A DNA stretch of 64,000 bases, taken from assembly GCA_023954015.1 (NCBI GenBank), contig JAMLIS010000002.1, positions 62,001 to 126,000 of the forward strand, given 5' to 3'. Below are positions 7,450 through 17,593 of this stretch, in pieces. The first letter of the stretch is position 1, and the number at the start of each line of letters is the position of its first letter. The translations under genes were made by a program, and so were the position numbers. The DNA comes from Burkholderiaceae bacterium (GTDB taxonomy: Bacteria; Pseudomonadota; Gammaproteobacteria; Burkholderiales; Burkholderiaceae_E). The notes under the pieces were generated by a model. The model saw nothing but the letters and a program-made list of their open reading frames with translations. It did no database searches and was not told the DNA's origin.

Positions 7450-9597
7450 GTGGAAGTTTCCTTCAGCAACGAGATCCGTTCGCTCGCGCTCGGCGACGGC
7501 GAAACCTTCCACGGCGAAGGCATTCTCGCCGTCACCAAGGCGCTGCTGCAATCGGGCGTCACCTACGTCGGCGGCTACCAGGGCGCGCCGGTCTCGCACC
7601 TGCTGGACGTCATGGTGCAGGCGCGCGACTACATGGACGAACTCGGCGTTCACGTCGAGGCCTGCACGAACGAGGCGTCGGCCGCGGCGATGCTCGGCGC
7701 CTCGATCATGTACCCGGTGCGCGGCGCCGTCACCTGGAAATCGGTGGTCGGCACCAACGTCGCATCCGACGCGCTGTCGAACCTCGCTTCGCCGGGCGTG
7801 ATGGGCGGGGCGCTCATCGTCGTCGGCGAAGACTACGGCGAGGGCGCGAGCGTGATCCAGGAGCGCACGCACGCCTTCGCGATGAAGTCGGGCATGTGGC
7901 TGCTCGATCCGCGGCCGAACCTGCCAACGATCGTGCGGATGGTCGAGCATGGTTTCGAGTTGTCCGAAGCATCGAACACGCCGGTGATGCTGCAGCTGCG
8001 AATCCGCGCCTGCCACGTGCGCGGCAGCTTCGTCTGCAAGGACAACCGCAAGCCGCGCATCTCCACGCGCGAGCTGCAGCAGGAGCCGGCGAACTTCGAC
8101 TACTCGCGACTGTCGCACCCGCCCGTCACCTTCGAGCACGAGAGGCTCAAGCACGAGGTGCGCATGCCGGCGGCACGCCGCTACGTCGTCGACGCGACGC
8201 TCAACGAGCTCTTCGACGGCCCGCACGACGCGCTCGGCATCGTCGTCCAGGGCGGCCTGTACAACAACCTGATCCGTGCATTGCAGACACTGGGCCTGGC
8301 CGACGCGTACGGCAAGACGCAGATCCCGATCCTGAACCTGAACGTCGTCTACCCGCTCGTCCCCGAGCAGATCACGCAGTTCTTCGCCGGCAAGCGCGCC
8401 GTGCTGCTCGTCGAGGAAGGACAGCCCGATTTCATCGAGCAGGAGATCAGCGCGATCCTGCGCCGTGCCGACCTGCAGACGAAGCTGCACGGCAAGGACC
8501 TGCTGTCGATGGGCGGCGAATACACCGCCGAGCTGATCCTGAAGGGGTTGTCGCGTTTTCTCGCGCAGCATGCGCCCGAGCTGCCGCGCGGCGGCGCCGA
8601 CGAACTGCTGCGCGAGGTCGAGTTGCTGCGCGGACAGGCCACCGAAGAATTCAAGGGACTGCTGCCCGGGCGTCCGCCGAACTTCTGCACGGGCTGTCCC
8701 GAACGGCCGGTGTTCTCCGCGCTGAAGCTCGTCGAGCAGGAGATCGGCAAGCTGCACGTCTCCACCGACATCGGCTGCCACTCGTTCGCGACCTTCGCGC
8801 CCTTCTCCTTCGGCAACTCGATCCTCGGCTACGGAATGAGCCTGGCGAGCAGCGCCGGCGTCAAGAACTTCCTCGCGACGCGACCGATCGCGATCATGGG
8901 CGACGGCGGCTTCTGGCACAACGGGTTGATCTCGGGCGTATCGTCGGCGCTGCTGAACAAGGGCGACGGCGTGCTCGTCATCATGAAGAACGGCTACACG
9001 TCGGCCACCGGCACGCAGGAGGTCATTTCCACCCCCACGTCGGAGGCGCGTCGCGTCGCCGAAGGCACGAGCGCCACGCCGACCCAGGTGACGATCGAGA
9101 GCACGCTGAAGGGCATGGGCGTGAAGTGGCTGCGCACCGTGGACAACTACAAGGTCGGCAAGGTCAAGCGCACGCTGAAGGAGGCGCTGACCTCCTCGTA
9201 CGACGGGCTGAAGGTGATCGTCGCCGACGGCGAGTGCCAGCTCGAACGCCAGCGGCGCATCAAGCCGCTGCGCGCGAAGAGACTCGCCGAAGGCAAGCGC
9301 GTCGTACGCACGCGCTTCGGCGTGGACGAAGACACCTGCACCGGCGATCACTCGTGCATCCGCCTCTCGGGCTGCCCGACGCTGACGGTGAAGACGCCCA
9401 CCGATCCGCTGAAGGTCGATCCGGTGGCGCACGTGACGAACGACTGCGTCGGCTGCGGACTGTGCGGCGAAGTCGCGCACGCTGCCACGCTGTGCCCGTC
9501 GTTCTGGCGCGCCGAGATCGTCTCGAACCCGAGCCGCTGGGACCGCATCAAGGCACGACTGCGCCGCGCGATCATCGACCCGTTGCAACCGGCCTGA
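7450..9597 (+). CDS. iorA: Indolepyruvate ferredoxin oxidoreductase, alpha subunit
   Basis: The protein has 715 residues and starts at GTG 7450 behind GGGAG. The N-terminal pyruvate:ferredoxin-oxidoreductase-type domain (VGGYQGAPVSHLLDVMVQA) is followed by domain II and the TPP-binding domain with GDGGFWHNGLISG near residue 482 and NGYTSATGTQ. Two [4Fe-4S] ferredoxin motifs close the protein. The first has Cys at 630, 636 and 642 with wider C-x5-C spacing; the second has Cys at 666, 669, 672 and 682. The enzyme oxidatively decarboxylates indolepyruvate and other aryl 2-keto acids from aromatic amino acid transamination to aryl-acetyl-CoA, passing electrons to ferredoxin. iorB follows after 4 bp, giving the alpha-beta pair. 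Confidence 0.93.
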   Translation: MEVSFSNEIRSLALGDGETFHGEGILAVTKALLQSGVTYVGGYQGAPVSHLLDVMVQARDYMDELGVHVEACTNEASAAAMLGASIMYPVRGAVTWKSVVGTNVASDALSNLASPGVMGGALIVVGEDYGEGASVIQERTHAFAMKSGMWLLDPRPNLPTIVRMVEHGFELSEASNTPVMLQLRIRACHVRGSFVCKDNRKPRISTRELQQEPANFDYSRLSHPPVTFEHERLKHEVRMPAARRYVVDATLNELFDGPHDALGIVVQGGLYNNLIRALQTLGLADAYGKTQIPILNLNVVYPLVPEQITQFFAGKRAVLLVEEGQPDFIEQEISAILRRADLQTKLHGKDLLSMGGEYTAELILKGLSRFLAQHAPELPRGGADELLREVELLRGQATEEFKGLLPGRPPNFCTGCPERPVFSALKLVEQEIGKLHVSTDIGCHSFATFAPFSFGNSILGYGMSLASSAGVKNFLATRPIAIMGDGGFWHNGLISGVSSALLNKGDGVLVIMKNGYTSATGTQEVISTPTSEARRVAEGTSATPTQVTIESTLKGMGVKWLRTVDNYKVGKVKRTLKEALTSSYDGLKVIVADGECQLERQRRIKPLRAKRLAEGKRVVRTRFGVDEDTCTGDHSCIRLSGCPTLTVKTPTDPLKVDPVAHVTNDCVGCGLCGEVAHAATLCPSFWRAEIVSNPSRWDRIKARLRRAIIDPLQPA

Positions 9598-9601
9598 AGC
9601 G

Positions 9602-11194
9602 ATGACCGAGAACCGACCTCTCACGATCCTGATCGCGGCGCTCGGCGGCGAAGGCGGCGGCGTGCTCAACGACTGGATCGTCGGCTGCGCGCTCGACCGG
9701 AACCTGCCGGTGCAGGCCACCTCGGTGCCCGGCGTGGCGCAGCGCACCGGCTCCACCAGCTACTACGTCGAGATGATGCGCACGCCGGCGCCCGAAGGTG
9801 CGCAACCGGTGTTTGCGCTGAGCCCGATGCCGGGCGGCGTCGACGTCGTCGTCGCCAGCGAGCTGCTCGAGGCGGCGCGCACGATCGAGCGCGGCTTCGT
9901 GCACCCGAAGCGCACCACGCTGATCTCGTCGTCGAGCCGCGTCTACACGACGCAGGAAAAGATGCAGATGGGCGACGGCCGCTTCGACGAGTCGCTCGCG
10001 CACGCCGCGGCCCGGCGACTGTCGGCCAAGTACCTGACGCTCGACATGGCGGCGCTCGCTGCCGAGCACCGCACGGTGATCAGCGCCGTGATGTTCGGCG
10101 CGCTCGCCGGTTCGGGCGTGCTGCCGTGGTCGCGCGAAGTGTGCGAGCGGATCATCCGCGGCGGCGGCGTCGGCGTCGCGGCAAGTCTCGCCGGATTCGG
10201 AGCGGCGTACGACGCGGTCGCCACCGGCGCGGCACGCGAGGCTTTCGCCGCGGCCCAGCCCGCCGGCCGCGCCGCGCCAGAGATGTGGGCGCCGCTGCTG
10301 GCCACGCTCCCGTCTGCAATGCGCGAGAACGCGGCGCACGGCGTCGTGCGCACTCTCGACTACCAGGATGCGGCCTACGCGCGCCAGTACGTCGATCGGC
10401 TGCAGCGCCTGGCAGGCGCCGCAGGAGACGCGCAAGGCCAGCCGACGGTCGGGCAGGCGCTCGCCGAGGCCGCGCGTTATCTCGCGCTGTGGATGACCTA
10501 CGAGGACGTCATCCGCGTCGCCGACCTGAAGTCGCGTCGCAGCCGCGTCGAGCGCATCCGCAACGAAGCCCGCGCGCGCGACGGCGAGATCGTGCGCATC
10601 GTCGAGTACTTCAAGCCGGGCGTCGACGAGCTGGCGTCGGTGCTGCCGGGCGGGCTGGGCAGGCGGCTGCGCGACTGGGCGGTGAAGAACAACAAGCTCG
10701 ACACGCTGAACCGCGGCCTGTACCTGCCGAGCACGCACGTCGGCGGTTTCCTGATGCTGCGCACGCTCGCGAAGATGCGCGGGCTGCGCCGCGGCTCGCT
10801 GCGCTTTCGCGAGGAGCAGGAAGCGATCGAGCGCTGGCTCGCCGCGCTCGGACAGATGCTGCCGGTATCCGCCGTGTTCGCCGCGGCACTCGCCGAGCTT
10901 CCGCACGTGCTAAAGGGCTACGGCGACACGCATCGGCGCGGACGCGCGAGCTTCTCGCGAATCTTCGACACGCTCGTCGTGCGGGCGCTCGGTTCGTCCA
11001 CGCCGCCCGGCGCCGATGCCGCCCAGGAACTGCGGGGCGCGATCTCCGCCGCGCTGGCCGAACCCGAGGGACGCGAACTGGAGAAGACCCTCGAGCAGGC
11101 GGGCATCGTTCCGCTGCCTCCGGTGGCCAAGCCGATCGTCTGGATGAAGAAGCCGCGAACTTCGCGCACCGAACAGGCAATGCCGTCGCGCTGA
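9602..11194 (+). CDS. iorB: Indolepyruvate oxidoreductase beta subunit fused to DUF6537-type domain
   Basis: The protein has 530 residues. The first 200 or so form the gamma-type 2-oxoacid oxidoreductase domain (ILIAALGGEGGGVLNDWIVG, VPGVAQRTGSTSYYVEM), equivalent to the whole archaeal IorB of about 200 residues. The remaining 320 residues are a mostly helical, Arg-rich extension matching the DUF6537 region of proteobacterial IorB (RIVEYFKPGVDELASVLPG, LRTLAKMRGLRRGSLRF), whose role is unknown. It is translated from an ATG 4 bp after iorA and completes the same enzyme. No cysteine cluster is present, as expected for this subunit. Confidence 0.9.
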   Translation: MTENRPLTILIAALGGEGGGVLNDWIVGCALDRNLPVQATSVPGVAQRTGSTSYYVEMMRTPAPEGAQPVFALSPMPGGVDVVVASELLEAARTIERGFVHPKRTTLISSSSRVYTTQEKMQMGDGRFDESLAHAAARRLSAKYLTLDMAALAAEHRTVISAVMFGALAGSGVLPWSREVCERIIRGGGVGVAASLAGFGAAYDAVATGAAREAFAAAQPAGRAAPEMWAPLLATLPSAMRENAAHGVVRTLDYQDAAYARQYVDRLQRLAGAAGDAQGQPTVGQALAEAARYLALWMTYEDVIRVADLKSRRSRVERIRNEARARDGEIVRIVEYFKPGVDELASVLPGGLGRRLRDWAVKNNKLDTLNRGLYLPSTHVGGFLMLRTLAKMRGLRRGSLRFREEQEAIERWLAALGQMLPVSAVFAAALAELPHVLKGYGDTHRRGRASFSRIFDTLVVRALGSSTPPGADAAQELRGAISAALAEPEGRELEKTLEQAGIVPLPPVAKPIVWMKKPRTSRTEQAMPSR

Positions 11195-11258
11195 CCCGCA
11201 GGAACACGACGTGCTGCCCTTCGAGAGTGAAATCTCGAAGGAAGCGGAGCACGACGTC

Positions 11259-13046
11259 ATGGCCCGGAACGTCAGCGATTTTCTGGTACAGCGGCTCTAC
11301 GACTGGGGCGTGCGCCGCATCTTCGGCTATCCCGGAGACGGCATCAACGGCGTGCTCGGCGCGCTGAACCGCGCCGAGGGCAGGATCGAATTCGTGCAGG
11401 CGCGCCACGAGGAGATGGCGGCCTTCATGGCGTCGGCCCACGCAAAATTTGCGGGCGAACCGGGGGTCTGTCTTGCAACGAGCGGGCCCGGTGCCTCGCA
11501 CCTGATCACCGGGCTGTACGACGCGAGGCTCGACCACGTGCCCGTGCTCGCGATCACTGGCCAGGCGCCGCGCACCGCGCGTGGAGGCCACTTCCAGCAG
11601 GAGATGAACCTCGCCCGGATGTTCTCCGATGTCGCCGCCTTCGTGCAGGAGGCCGAGGCGCCGTCGCAGGTGCGCCTGCTGGTCGATCGGGCGCTGCGCA
11701 TCGCGAAAGCCGACCACGCCATCGCCGTGCTCGTGCTTCCGAAGGACCTGCAGGACGAGGACTACGCAGCGCCGGCCCGGACCCACGGTTCGCTGCCCAC
11801 CGGCATCGGGTACGCCCGCCCCCTTGTCGTGCCGAAGACGGCCGATCTGCAACGCGCCGCCGAAGTGTTGAACGCCGGCAGCCGGGTCGCGATCCTGGTC
11901 GGTGCCGGTGCGCTGCAGGCCACCGACGAAGTGATCGCGATCGCCGACAGGCTGCAGGCGGGTGTCGCCAAGGCACTGCTGGGCAAGGCCGTGCTGCCCG
12001 ACGACCTGCCGTGGGTCACCGGCTCGATCGGCCTGCTCGGCACCAGGCCGAGCTACGACCTGATGATGGAGTGCGACACCTTCCTGATGATCGGCTCGGG
12101 CTTTCCCTACGCCGAGTTCCTGCCGAAGGAAGGCGACGCGCGCGGCGTGCAGATCGACGTCGACGCCTCGATGTTGAGCCTGCGTTTTCCGATGGAGGTC
12201 AACCTGCAGGGCGACTCCGCCGCGACGCTGCAGGCCCTGCTGCCCCTCGTCGAGCAGAAACCGGCGTCGTCGTGGCGCACACGGATCGAGCGCAACGTCG
12301 CCGACTGGTGGAAGACGCTCGAAGAGCGCGCGCTGGCCGAGGCGAACCCGGTCAATCCGCAACGCATCGCGTGGGAGTTGTCGCCGCGGCTGCCCGAGCG
12401 GGTGATCGTCACCTCCGACTCGGGCTCGTGCGCGAACTGGTACGCGCGCGACCTGAAGATGCGCCGCGGCATGATGTGCTCGCTCTCGGGCGGGCTCGCA
12501 TCGATGGGCGCTGCCGTGCCCTACGCGATCGCGGCGAAGTTCGCCCATCCCGACCGCCCGGTGATCACGCTCGTCGGCGACGGCGCGATGCAGATGAACA
12601 ACATGGCCGAACTCATCACGGTTGCCAAGTACTGGCAGCGCTGGAGCAATCGCACCTGGATCTGCTGCGTGCTGAACAACGAGGACCTGAACCAGGTCAC
12701 CTGGGAGCAGCGCGTGATGGAAGGCGATCCGAAGTTCGTCGCCACGCAGCGCATCCCCGACGTGCCCTATCACCGCTTCGCCGAGTCGATCGGCCTGAAG
12801 GGCATCTTCGTCGACGATCCGAAACGAATGGGACCCGCGTGGGACGAAGCGCTGGCGGCCGACCGGCCGGTGGTCCTCGAAGTGAAGACCGATCCGGAAG
12901 TGCCGCCGCTGCCACCGCACATTTCGCTCGAACAGGCGAAGAACTTCATGTCGAGCATGCTGCACGGCGACCCGGACCAGGCCGGCATGCTGATGGGGAC
13001 GGCCCGGCAGGTGCTTTCGGCGATCGTGCCCGGACGCAAGGAGTGA
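11259..13046 (+). CDS. Thiamine-diphosphate-dependent enzyme (pyruvate oxidase / acetolactate synthase family)
   Basis: The protein has 595 residues. The start MARNVSDFLVQRLYDWG is preferred over an in-frame ATG 48 bp upstream because it has GGAG at a workable distance and begins right at the family domain. Domains in order: TPP pyrimidine-binding (FGYPGDGINGVLGAL, catalytic Glu in QARHEEMAAF), a central FAD/transhydrogenase-like domain (RVAILVGAGALQATDEVI), and the TPP diphosphate-binding domain with GDGAMQMNNMAELI and the distal NNEDLN. The length suits PoxB-like oxidases and benzoylformate-type decarboxylases. It lies in line after iorAB, which suggests handling of a 2-oxo acid. The substrate is not determined by sequence alone. 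Confidence 0.87.
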   Translation: MARNVSDFLVQRLYDWGVRRIFGYPGDGINGVLGALNRAEGRIEFVQARHEEMAAFMASAHAKFAGEPGVCLATSGPGASHLITGLYDARLDHVPVLAITGQAPRTARGGHFQQEMNLARMFSDVAAFVQEAEAPSQVRLLVDRALRIAKADHAIAVLVLPKDLQDEDYAAPARTHGSLPTGIGYARPLVVPKTADLQRAAEVLNAGSRVAILVGAGALQATDEVIAIADRLQAGVAKALLGKAVLPDDLPWVTGSIGLLGTRPSYDLMMECDTFLMIGSGFPYAEFLPKEGDARGVQIDVDASMLSLRFPMEVNLQGDSAATLQALLPLVEQKPASSWRTRIERNVADWWKTLEERALAEANPVNPQRIAWELSPRLPERVIVTSDSGSCANWYARDLKMRRGMMCSLSGGLASMGAAVPYAIAAKFAHPDRPVITLVGDGAMQMNNMAELITVAKYWQRWSNRTWICCVLNNEDLNQVTWEQRVMEGDPKFVATQRIPDVPYHRFAESIGLKGIFVDDPKRMGPAWDEALAADRPVVLEVKTDPEVPPLPPHISLEQAKNFMSSMLHGDPDQAGMLMGTARQVLSAIVPGRKE

Positions 13047-13049
13047 CGC

Positions 13050-16000
13050 GTGGCCACCACGTTCGACCCCCACCCCGGCCGCACCATCCGCCGGGCCCCG
13101 GACGGTCGCATCGAAGAAGACGCAGTCGCGACGACGGGCCTCGACGCCAGTCGCCTCGCCCGGGAACTTGGCGAGGCGGTCGACGGCGAAGTCCGCTTCG
13201 ACCCTGAAAGCCGCGCGCTCTACGCCACCGACGCATCCAACTACCGGCAGGTTCCGCTCGGCGTCGTCGTTCCGAAGACGCGCGAGGACGTAGTCAAGGC
13301 GGTACAGGTATGCCGCCGGCACGACGTTCCGTTGCTCTCGCGCGGAGGCGGAACCAGCCTCGCCGGGGAAACCTGCAACGTGGCCGTGGTACTCGACTTT
13401 TCGAAGTACCTCGATCGCGTGCTCGCGATCGACCCGCAACGGCGCACCGCGCGGGTGGAGCCCGGGTGCATCCTCGATGTCCTGCGACGCGCGGCCGGCG
13501 AGTACGGCCTGACGTTCGGACCCGATCCGGCCACGCACGATCACAACACCATCGGCGGCATGATCGGCAACGACTCGGGCGGAATGCACACGCTGATGAA
13601 CGGGATCACGGTCCACAACGTTCGCTCGCTCGAGATCCTCACCTACGAGGGACTGCAGCTCACGGTGGGCCGCACCGGCGACGACGATTTCCGCGCGATC
13701 CTCGACAACGGCGGTCCTCGCACGGCGATCTACCGCCGACTCGACGAATTGCGCCGACGCTACGGCGCAGAGATCCGCAAGAAATTCCCGGACATCCCGC
13801 GGCGGGTATCCGGCTACGAGAACCTGAATTTCCTGCTCGCCGAGAACGGATTCGACGTCGCACGTGCGCTCGTCGGAACGGAGGGCACCTGCGTGACGGT
13901 GCTGGAGGCGACGCTGGAACTCATCCCGGACCCTCGTCACCGCGTGCTGGCGATCACCGGTTTCCCCGACATCGTCCACGCCGCCGACGCCGTTCCGCGC
14001 GCGCTGCGGTACGGTCCCATCGCACTCGAGGGCATGGACGACCTGCTGATCGAGTTCATGAAGGAGAAGCACCTGCATGCCGAAGACCTCGATGCGCTGC
14101 CGCCGGGGAAGGGCTGGCTGGTCGCCGAGTTCGGCGCCGACAGCGACGACGAGGCCGCGTCCAGGGCGCAGGCACTGGTGCGCGAATTCGGCAACGACGC
14201 CGACGTTCATCCGAAGCTGATCCGCGACCGGGCGCAGCAGGCGCGGATCTGGGAAGTGCGCGACGCCGCTCTCGGCGCCACCGCCTACCTGCCGAACCAT
14301 CCCGACACCTGGCCGGGCTGGGAAGACAGCGCCGTGCATCGGGACAACCTCGGGGCGTACCTTCGCGAATTGAAAGCGCTGTTCCATCGCTACGGCCACG
14401 ACCCGTCGGTCTACGGCCATTTCGGCGACGGACTCGTGCACTGCCGCGTGGCCTTCGATCCGCGCGACGAACCCGGCATCGAACGATGGCGCCGCTTCCT
14501 CGACGAAGCGGCAGATCTCGTCGTGCGCTACAACGGTTCGCTTTCGGGCGAGCACGGCGACGGGCAGGCGCGCGGCGCGCTGCTCGAGAAGATGTACGGC
14601 GCGCAGGTGGTCGAGGCTTTCCGGGAGTTCAAGGCGATCTGGGATCCGCGCGGTCGGATGAATCCGGGCAAGGTGATCGATCCGTACCCGATCACGTCGA
14701 ACCTGCGCGTCGGCCCTTCGTGGCACACGCCTACGCTCGAGACGCATTTCCGCTATCCCGACGACCATGGAAGCTTCGCACACGCGACGCTGCGCTGCGT
14801 GGGCGTCGGCGAATGTCGCCGCACCGACAGCGCGAACGGACAGGTGATGTGTCCGAGCTTCATGGTGACGCGCGAGGAGAAGTACTCGACACGCGGGCGC
14901 GCGCGGCTGCTCTTCGAGATGCTGCGCGGCAATCCGATCGCCGACGGCTGGAAGAGCGACGCGGTGGAAGACGCCCTGAGCCTGTGTCTGGCGTGCAAGG
15001 GCTGCCGGCACGATTGCCCGGTCAACGTCGACATGGCGACCTACAAGGCCGAATTCCGTTCGCACTACTACGCAGGCAGGCTGCGGCCGCGTGCGGCGTG
15101 GTCGATGGGACTGATCCACTGGTGGTCGCGTCTCGCGTCGCACATGCCGGCACTGGCGAATTTCGCCACGCAGACGCCTGGCGTTTCTGCACTCGTGAAG
15201 GCCGCGGGCGGCATCGCGCAGCAGCGAAAGATGCCGGCCTTCGCTGCGCGCACGTTCACGCAGTGGTTTCACGCGCGCGCCCCGGTCAATGCCGGCGCCA
15301 CGCCCGTGCTGCTGTGGCCGGACACCTTCAACGATCATTTCCGCCCCCAGACGGCGATAGCCGCGACGCGCGCACTCGAAGCCGCGGGCTTTCGCGTGAC
15401 GATTCCGCCACGCGTGCTGTGCTGCGGGCGTCCGCTCTACGACTGGGGAATGCTCGATACGGCACGGCGTCTCTGGCGGCGAACGCTTTCGGCGCTGCGC
15501 GAGCCGATCGAAGCGGGCGTGCCGCTGATCGGACTCGAGCCCGCATGTACCGCCGCCTTTCGCGACGAGTTGCCGAACTTCTTTCCGGAAGATCCGCTGG
15601 CCCGCAGGCTGAGTCGGCAAAGCATCGACTTCGGCGCCTTCCTCGATGCGAACCAGGATCGCTTCGACCTTCGTTCGCTCGATCGAAAGGCGCTCGTGCA
15701 GATCCACTGTCACCACCATGCCGTGCTCGACCCGCAGGCGGAGCAGCGCGTGCTCGCGCGCATGGGCGTCGACCCCGAAATCGTTCCCTCCGGTTGCTGC
15801 GGAATGGCCGGCGCGTTCGGCTTCGATGCGCGCACCTCGGACGTCGGCATGCGCGCCGGCGAGCGCGTGCTGCTGCCCACGGTGCGCGAGGCTTCGCACG
15901 ACACGCTCGTGCTCGCCGACGGCTTCAGCTGCCGCGAGCAGATCGAGCAGGCAACCGGCCGCAAGAGCCTGCACGTCGCCGAACTGGCCGCGATGGCGCT

Positions 16001-16142
16001 CGGCGTGCAGGAAAACGCGCACGACATCGACGAAGTCGGCCGGCTCGCAGGTGCGCGTTCCGATGCGTCGCTGCTGCTGGTTGCAGCGACATTCGCGCTG
16101 GCTTTCGCGGTCGGCGCAGCGCGTTCGCCGAAACGCCCATGA
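13050..16142 (+). CDS. FAD-linked oxidase / Fe-S 2-hydroxyacid dehydrogenase (YdiJ/GlcD-like)
   Basis: The protein has 1030 residues and starts at GTG 13050 behind AAGGAG. The N-terminal FAD-binding type 4 fold contains LSRGGGTSLAGETCN and PDPATHDHNTIGGMIGND, followed by a GlcD-type C-terminal domain (YGHFGDGLVHCRV, NGSLSGEHGDGQARG). A 4Fe-4S segment has CLACKGCRHDCPVN and an earlier Cys in LRCVGVGECRR. Two CCG domains follow (VLCCGRPLYDWGM, PSGCCGMAGAFG). This is the architecture and size of YdiJ-type D-2-hydroxyglutarate dehydrogenase (about 1018 residues), and a D-2-hydroxyacid substrate is likely. Its last 25 residues form a hydrophobic stretch (SLLLVAATFALAFAVGAA), a possible membrane anchor not typical of YdiJ. 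The next gene overlaps by ATGA. Confidence 0.87.
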   Translation: MATTFDPHPGRTIRRAPDGRIEEDAVATTGLDASRLARELGEAVDGEVRFDPESRALYATDASNYRQVPLGVVVPKTREDVVKAVQVCRRHDVPLLSRGGGTSLAGETCNVAVVLDFSKYLDRVLAIDPQRRTARVEPGCILDVLRRAAGEYGLTFGPDPATHDHNTIGGMIGNDSGGMHTLMNGITVHNVRSLEILTYEGLQLTVGRTGDDDFRAILDNGGPRTAIYRRLDELRRRYGAEIRKKFPDIPRRVSGYENLNFLLAENGFDVARALVGTEGTCVTVLEATLELIPDPRHRVLAITGFPDIVHAADAVPRALRYGPIALEGMDDLLIEFMKEKHLHAEDLDALPPGKGWLVAEFGADSDDEAASRAQALVREFGNDADVHPKLIRDRAQQARIWEVRDAALGATAYLPNHPDTWPGWEDSAVHRDNLGAYLRELKALFHRYGHDPSVYGHFGDGLVHCRVAFDPRDEPGIERWRRFLDEAADLVVRYNGSLSGEHGDGQARGALLEKMYGAQVVEAFREFKAIWDPRGRMNPGKVIDPYPITSNLRVGPSWHTPTLETHFRYPDDHGSFAHATLRCVGVGECRRTDSANGQVMCPSFMVTREEKYSTRGRARLLFEMLRGNPIADGWKSDAVEDALSLCLACKGCRHDCPVNVDMATYKAEFRSHYYAGRLRPRAAWSMGLIHWWSRLASHMPALANFATQTPGVSALVKAAGGIAQQRKMPAFAARTFTQWFHARAPVNAGATPVLLWPDTFNDHFRPQTAIAATRALEAAGFRVTIPPRVLCCGRPLYDWGMLDTARRLWRRTLSALREPIEAGVPLIGLEPACTAAFRDELPNFFPEDPLARRLSRQSIDFGAFLDANQDRFDLRSLDRKALVQIHCHHHAVLDPQAEQRVLARMGVDPEIVPSGCCGMAGAFGFDARTSDVGMRAGERVLLPTVREASHDTLVLADGFSCREQIEQATGRKSLHVAELAAMALGVQENAHDIDEVGRLAGARSDASLLLVAATFALAFAVGAARSPKRP

Positions 16143-17557
16143 ACGGCGCCCCGAAGACTTCGTCGTCGCCGGCGCCGAATCGCCCCGCGTCGATCGGCCG
16201 CGGCCTCGCCCTGACGGCCGTCGGGGCCGCCGTCGGCGCCGCTGCCGCGGCCTGGTTCGGCCAGCGCCGCATCGACTACCGGCAAGCCGCCTTCACCGCC
16301 GGGCTTCGCACCGGTCTCGAGCGCCTGCGCCTGGCAGCCAGCCCGGCCGTGCTCGACGGCACGCCGCGTCGCCGGCTGCGAGCCAGCGGCGATCTGGCGC
16401 GTACGCAGACCGTCGAGGACCTGCGCGCGATCGCGCATGCGCGCCTGCCCGGATTCGCGCTCGAATATCTCGAAGGCGGCAGCGAACAGGAAGCCTCGCT
16501 CGCACGCAACCTGGATGCGTTCGCGCAATGGCATTTCGAGCCGCCCGTGCTGGTCGACGTCTCCGGGCGCGAGGTCTCGACCACGCTGTTCGGCCAGCCG
16601 ATGGCGATGCCGATCGCGATCGCGCCCACCGGACTGAACGCACTGTTCTGGCCGCACGCCGACACCGCGCTCGCGCAGGCAGCGGCCGACTTCGGCATTC
16701 CGTGCGCGCAGAGCACGATGTCGAACGACCGCATGGAAGACGTCGGCCGGATTTCCGGGCTGCGACACTGGTGGCAGCTCTACGTGTTCGGGCCGCGCCA
16801 GGTGTGCGAAGCGCTGATCGCCCGAGCCGACGCGGCCGGGTGCGAAGCGCTGATCGTCACCACCGGAGCGCAGATCTACGGCAATCGAGAGTGGGACCGG
16901 CGCAATCGCCTGCCCAGCGGCAACCTGGACTGGCGCTGCAGGATCGATGCGCTACTGCATCCGCGCTGGCTCGCTTCGACGGTTCTCGAACAGGGCATGC
17001 CCCGCTTCGCGAACGTCGTCGACTACGTTCCGCGCGACAGGCAGGCCTTCTTCGACAGCGCCTTCTGGATCCGTGCGCAGATGGACCAGGCGCTTTCCTG
17101 GGAGACGATCGCCCGAATCCGCGGAATGTGGCCGCGCAAGCTCGTTCTGAAGGGCCTGATCGGTGCCGAAGACGCCGCGCGCGCGCTGCACGCCGGCGTC
17201 GACGCGATCATCCTGTCGAACCACGGCGGCCGGCAACTCGACTGGTCGGCTTCCGCGCTCGACGTGCTGCCCGCCACCCGGCAAGCGGTGGGCAGCCATT
17301 TGCCACTGCTGGTCGACGGCGGCGTGCGCCGCGGAACCGACGTCGTCAAGGCGCTCGCACTGGGCGCGGACGCAGTGCTGATCGGCCGCGCCGCGCTGTA
17401 CGGCGTGGCCGCCGGCGGACGCGACGGCGTGCGGCGCGCGCTGGAGATCCTGCGCGACGAATTGCGACGCGACCTGGGCCTGCTCGGCGTGCGCTCCATT
17501 GCCGAGCTGGGCCCGCACCTGCTTCGACGCACGAAGCACGACGCAGGCAACGCCTGA
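16139..17557 (+). CDS. FMN-dependent alpha-hydroxy acid dehydrogenase (LldD/mandelate dehydrogenase family)
   Basis: The protein has 472 residues, somewhat longer than the usual 360-400. It starts within the stop of the preceding gene. After about 20 residues there is an N-terminal hydrophobic segment (GLALTAVGAAVGAAAAAWFG) that could anchor it in the membrane. The TIM-barrel flavin domain begins at TQTVEDLRAIAHARLPGFA. The substrate and FMN motif SNHGGRQLDWS near residue 360 carries the catalytic His and Arg, followed by LLVDGGVRRGTDVVKALALG and the phosphate-binding ADAVLIGRAALYG. The enzyme oxidises L-2-hydroxy acids to 2-oxo acids. Together with its neighbour it would cover both stereoisomers. 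The exact substrate is unknown. Confidence 0.9.
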   Translation: MNGAPKTSSSPAPNRPASIGRGLALTAVGAAVGAAAAAWFGQRRIDYRQAAFTAGLRTGLERLRLAASPAVLDGTPRRRLRASGDLARTQTVEDLRAIAHARLPGFALEYLEGGSEQEASLARNLDAFAQWHFEPPVLVDVSGREVSTTLFGQPMAMPIAIAPTGLNALFWPHADTALAQAAADFGIPCAQSTMSNDRMEDVGRISGLRHWWQLYVFGPRQVCEALIARADAAGCEALIVTTGAQIYGNREWDRRNRLPSGNLDWRCRIDALLHPRWLASTVLEQGMPRFANVVDYVPRDRQAFFDSAFWIRAQMDQALSWETIARIRGMWPRKLVLKGLIGAEDAARALHAGVDAIILSNHGGRQLDWSASALDVLPATRQAVGSHLPLLVDGGVRRGTDVVKALALGADAVLIGRAALYGVAAGGRDGVRRALEILRDELRRDLGLLGVRSIAELGPHLLRRTKHDAGNA

Positions 17558-17593
17558 AGGTCGCCGGGCGGACAACGAACCAAGGAAATGCGA

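Noticed and set aside
10611..16022. A minus-strand open frame of about 1800 codons opposite the TPP enzyme and FAD dehydrogenase genes
   Set aside because: It is the antisense shadow of GC-rich codons. The translation is Arg/His/Ala-rich with no domain, while the plus strand holds well-conserved enzymes.
13310..16138. Upstream in-frame extension of the FMN 2-hydroxyacid dehydrogenase to more than 1400 residues
   Set aside because: The extension overlaps the FAD dehydrogenase in another frame and has no family content. ATG 16139 in the ATGA overlap is the natural start.
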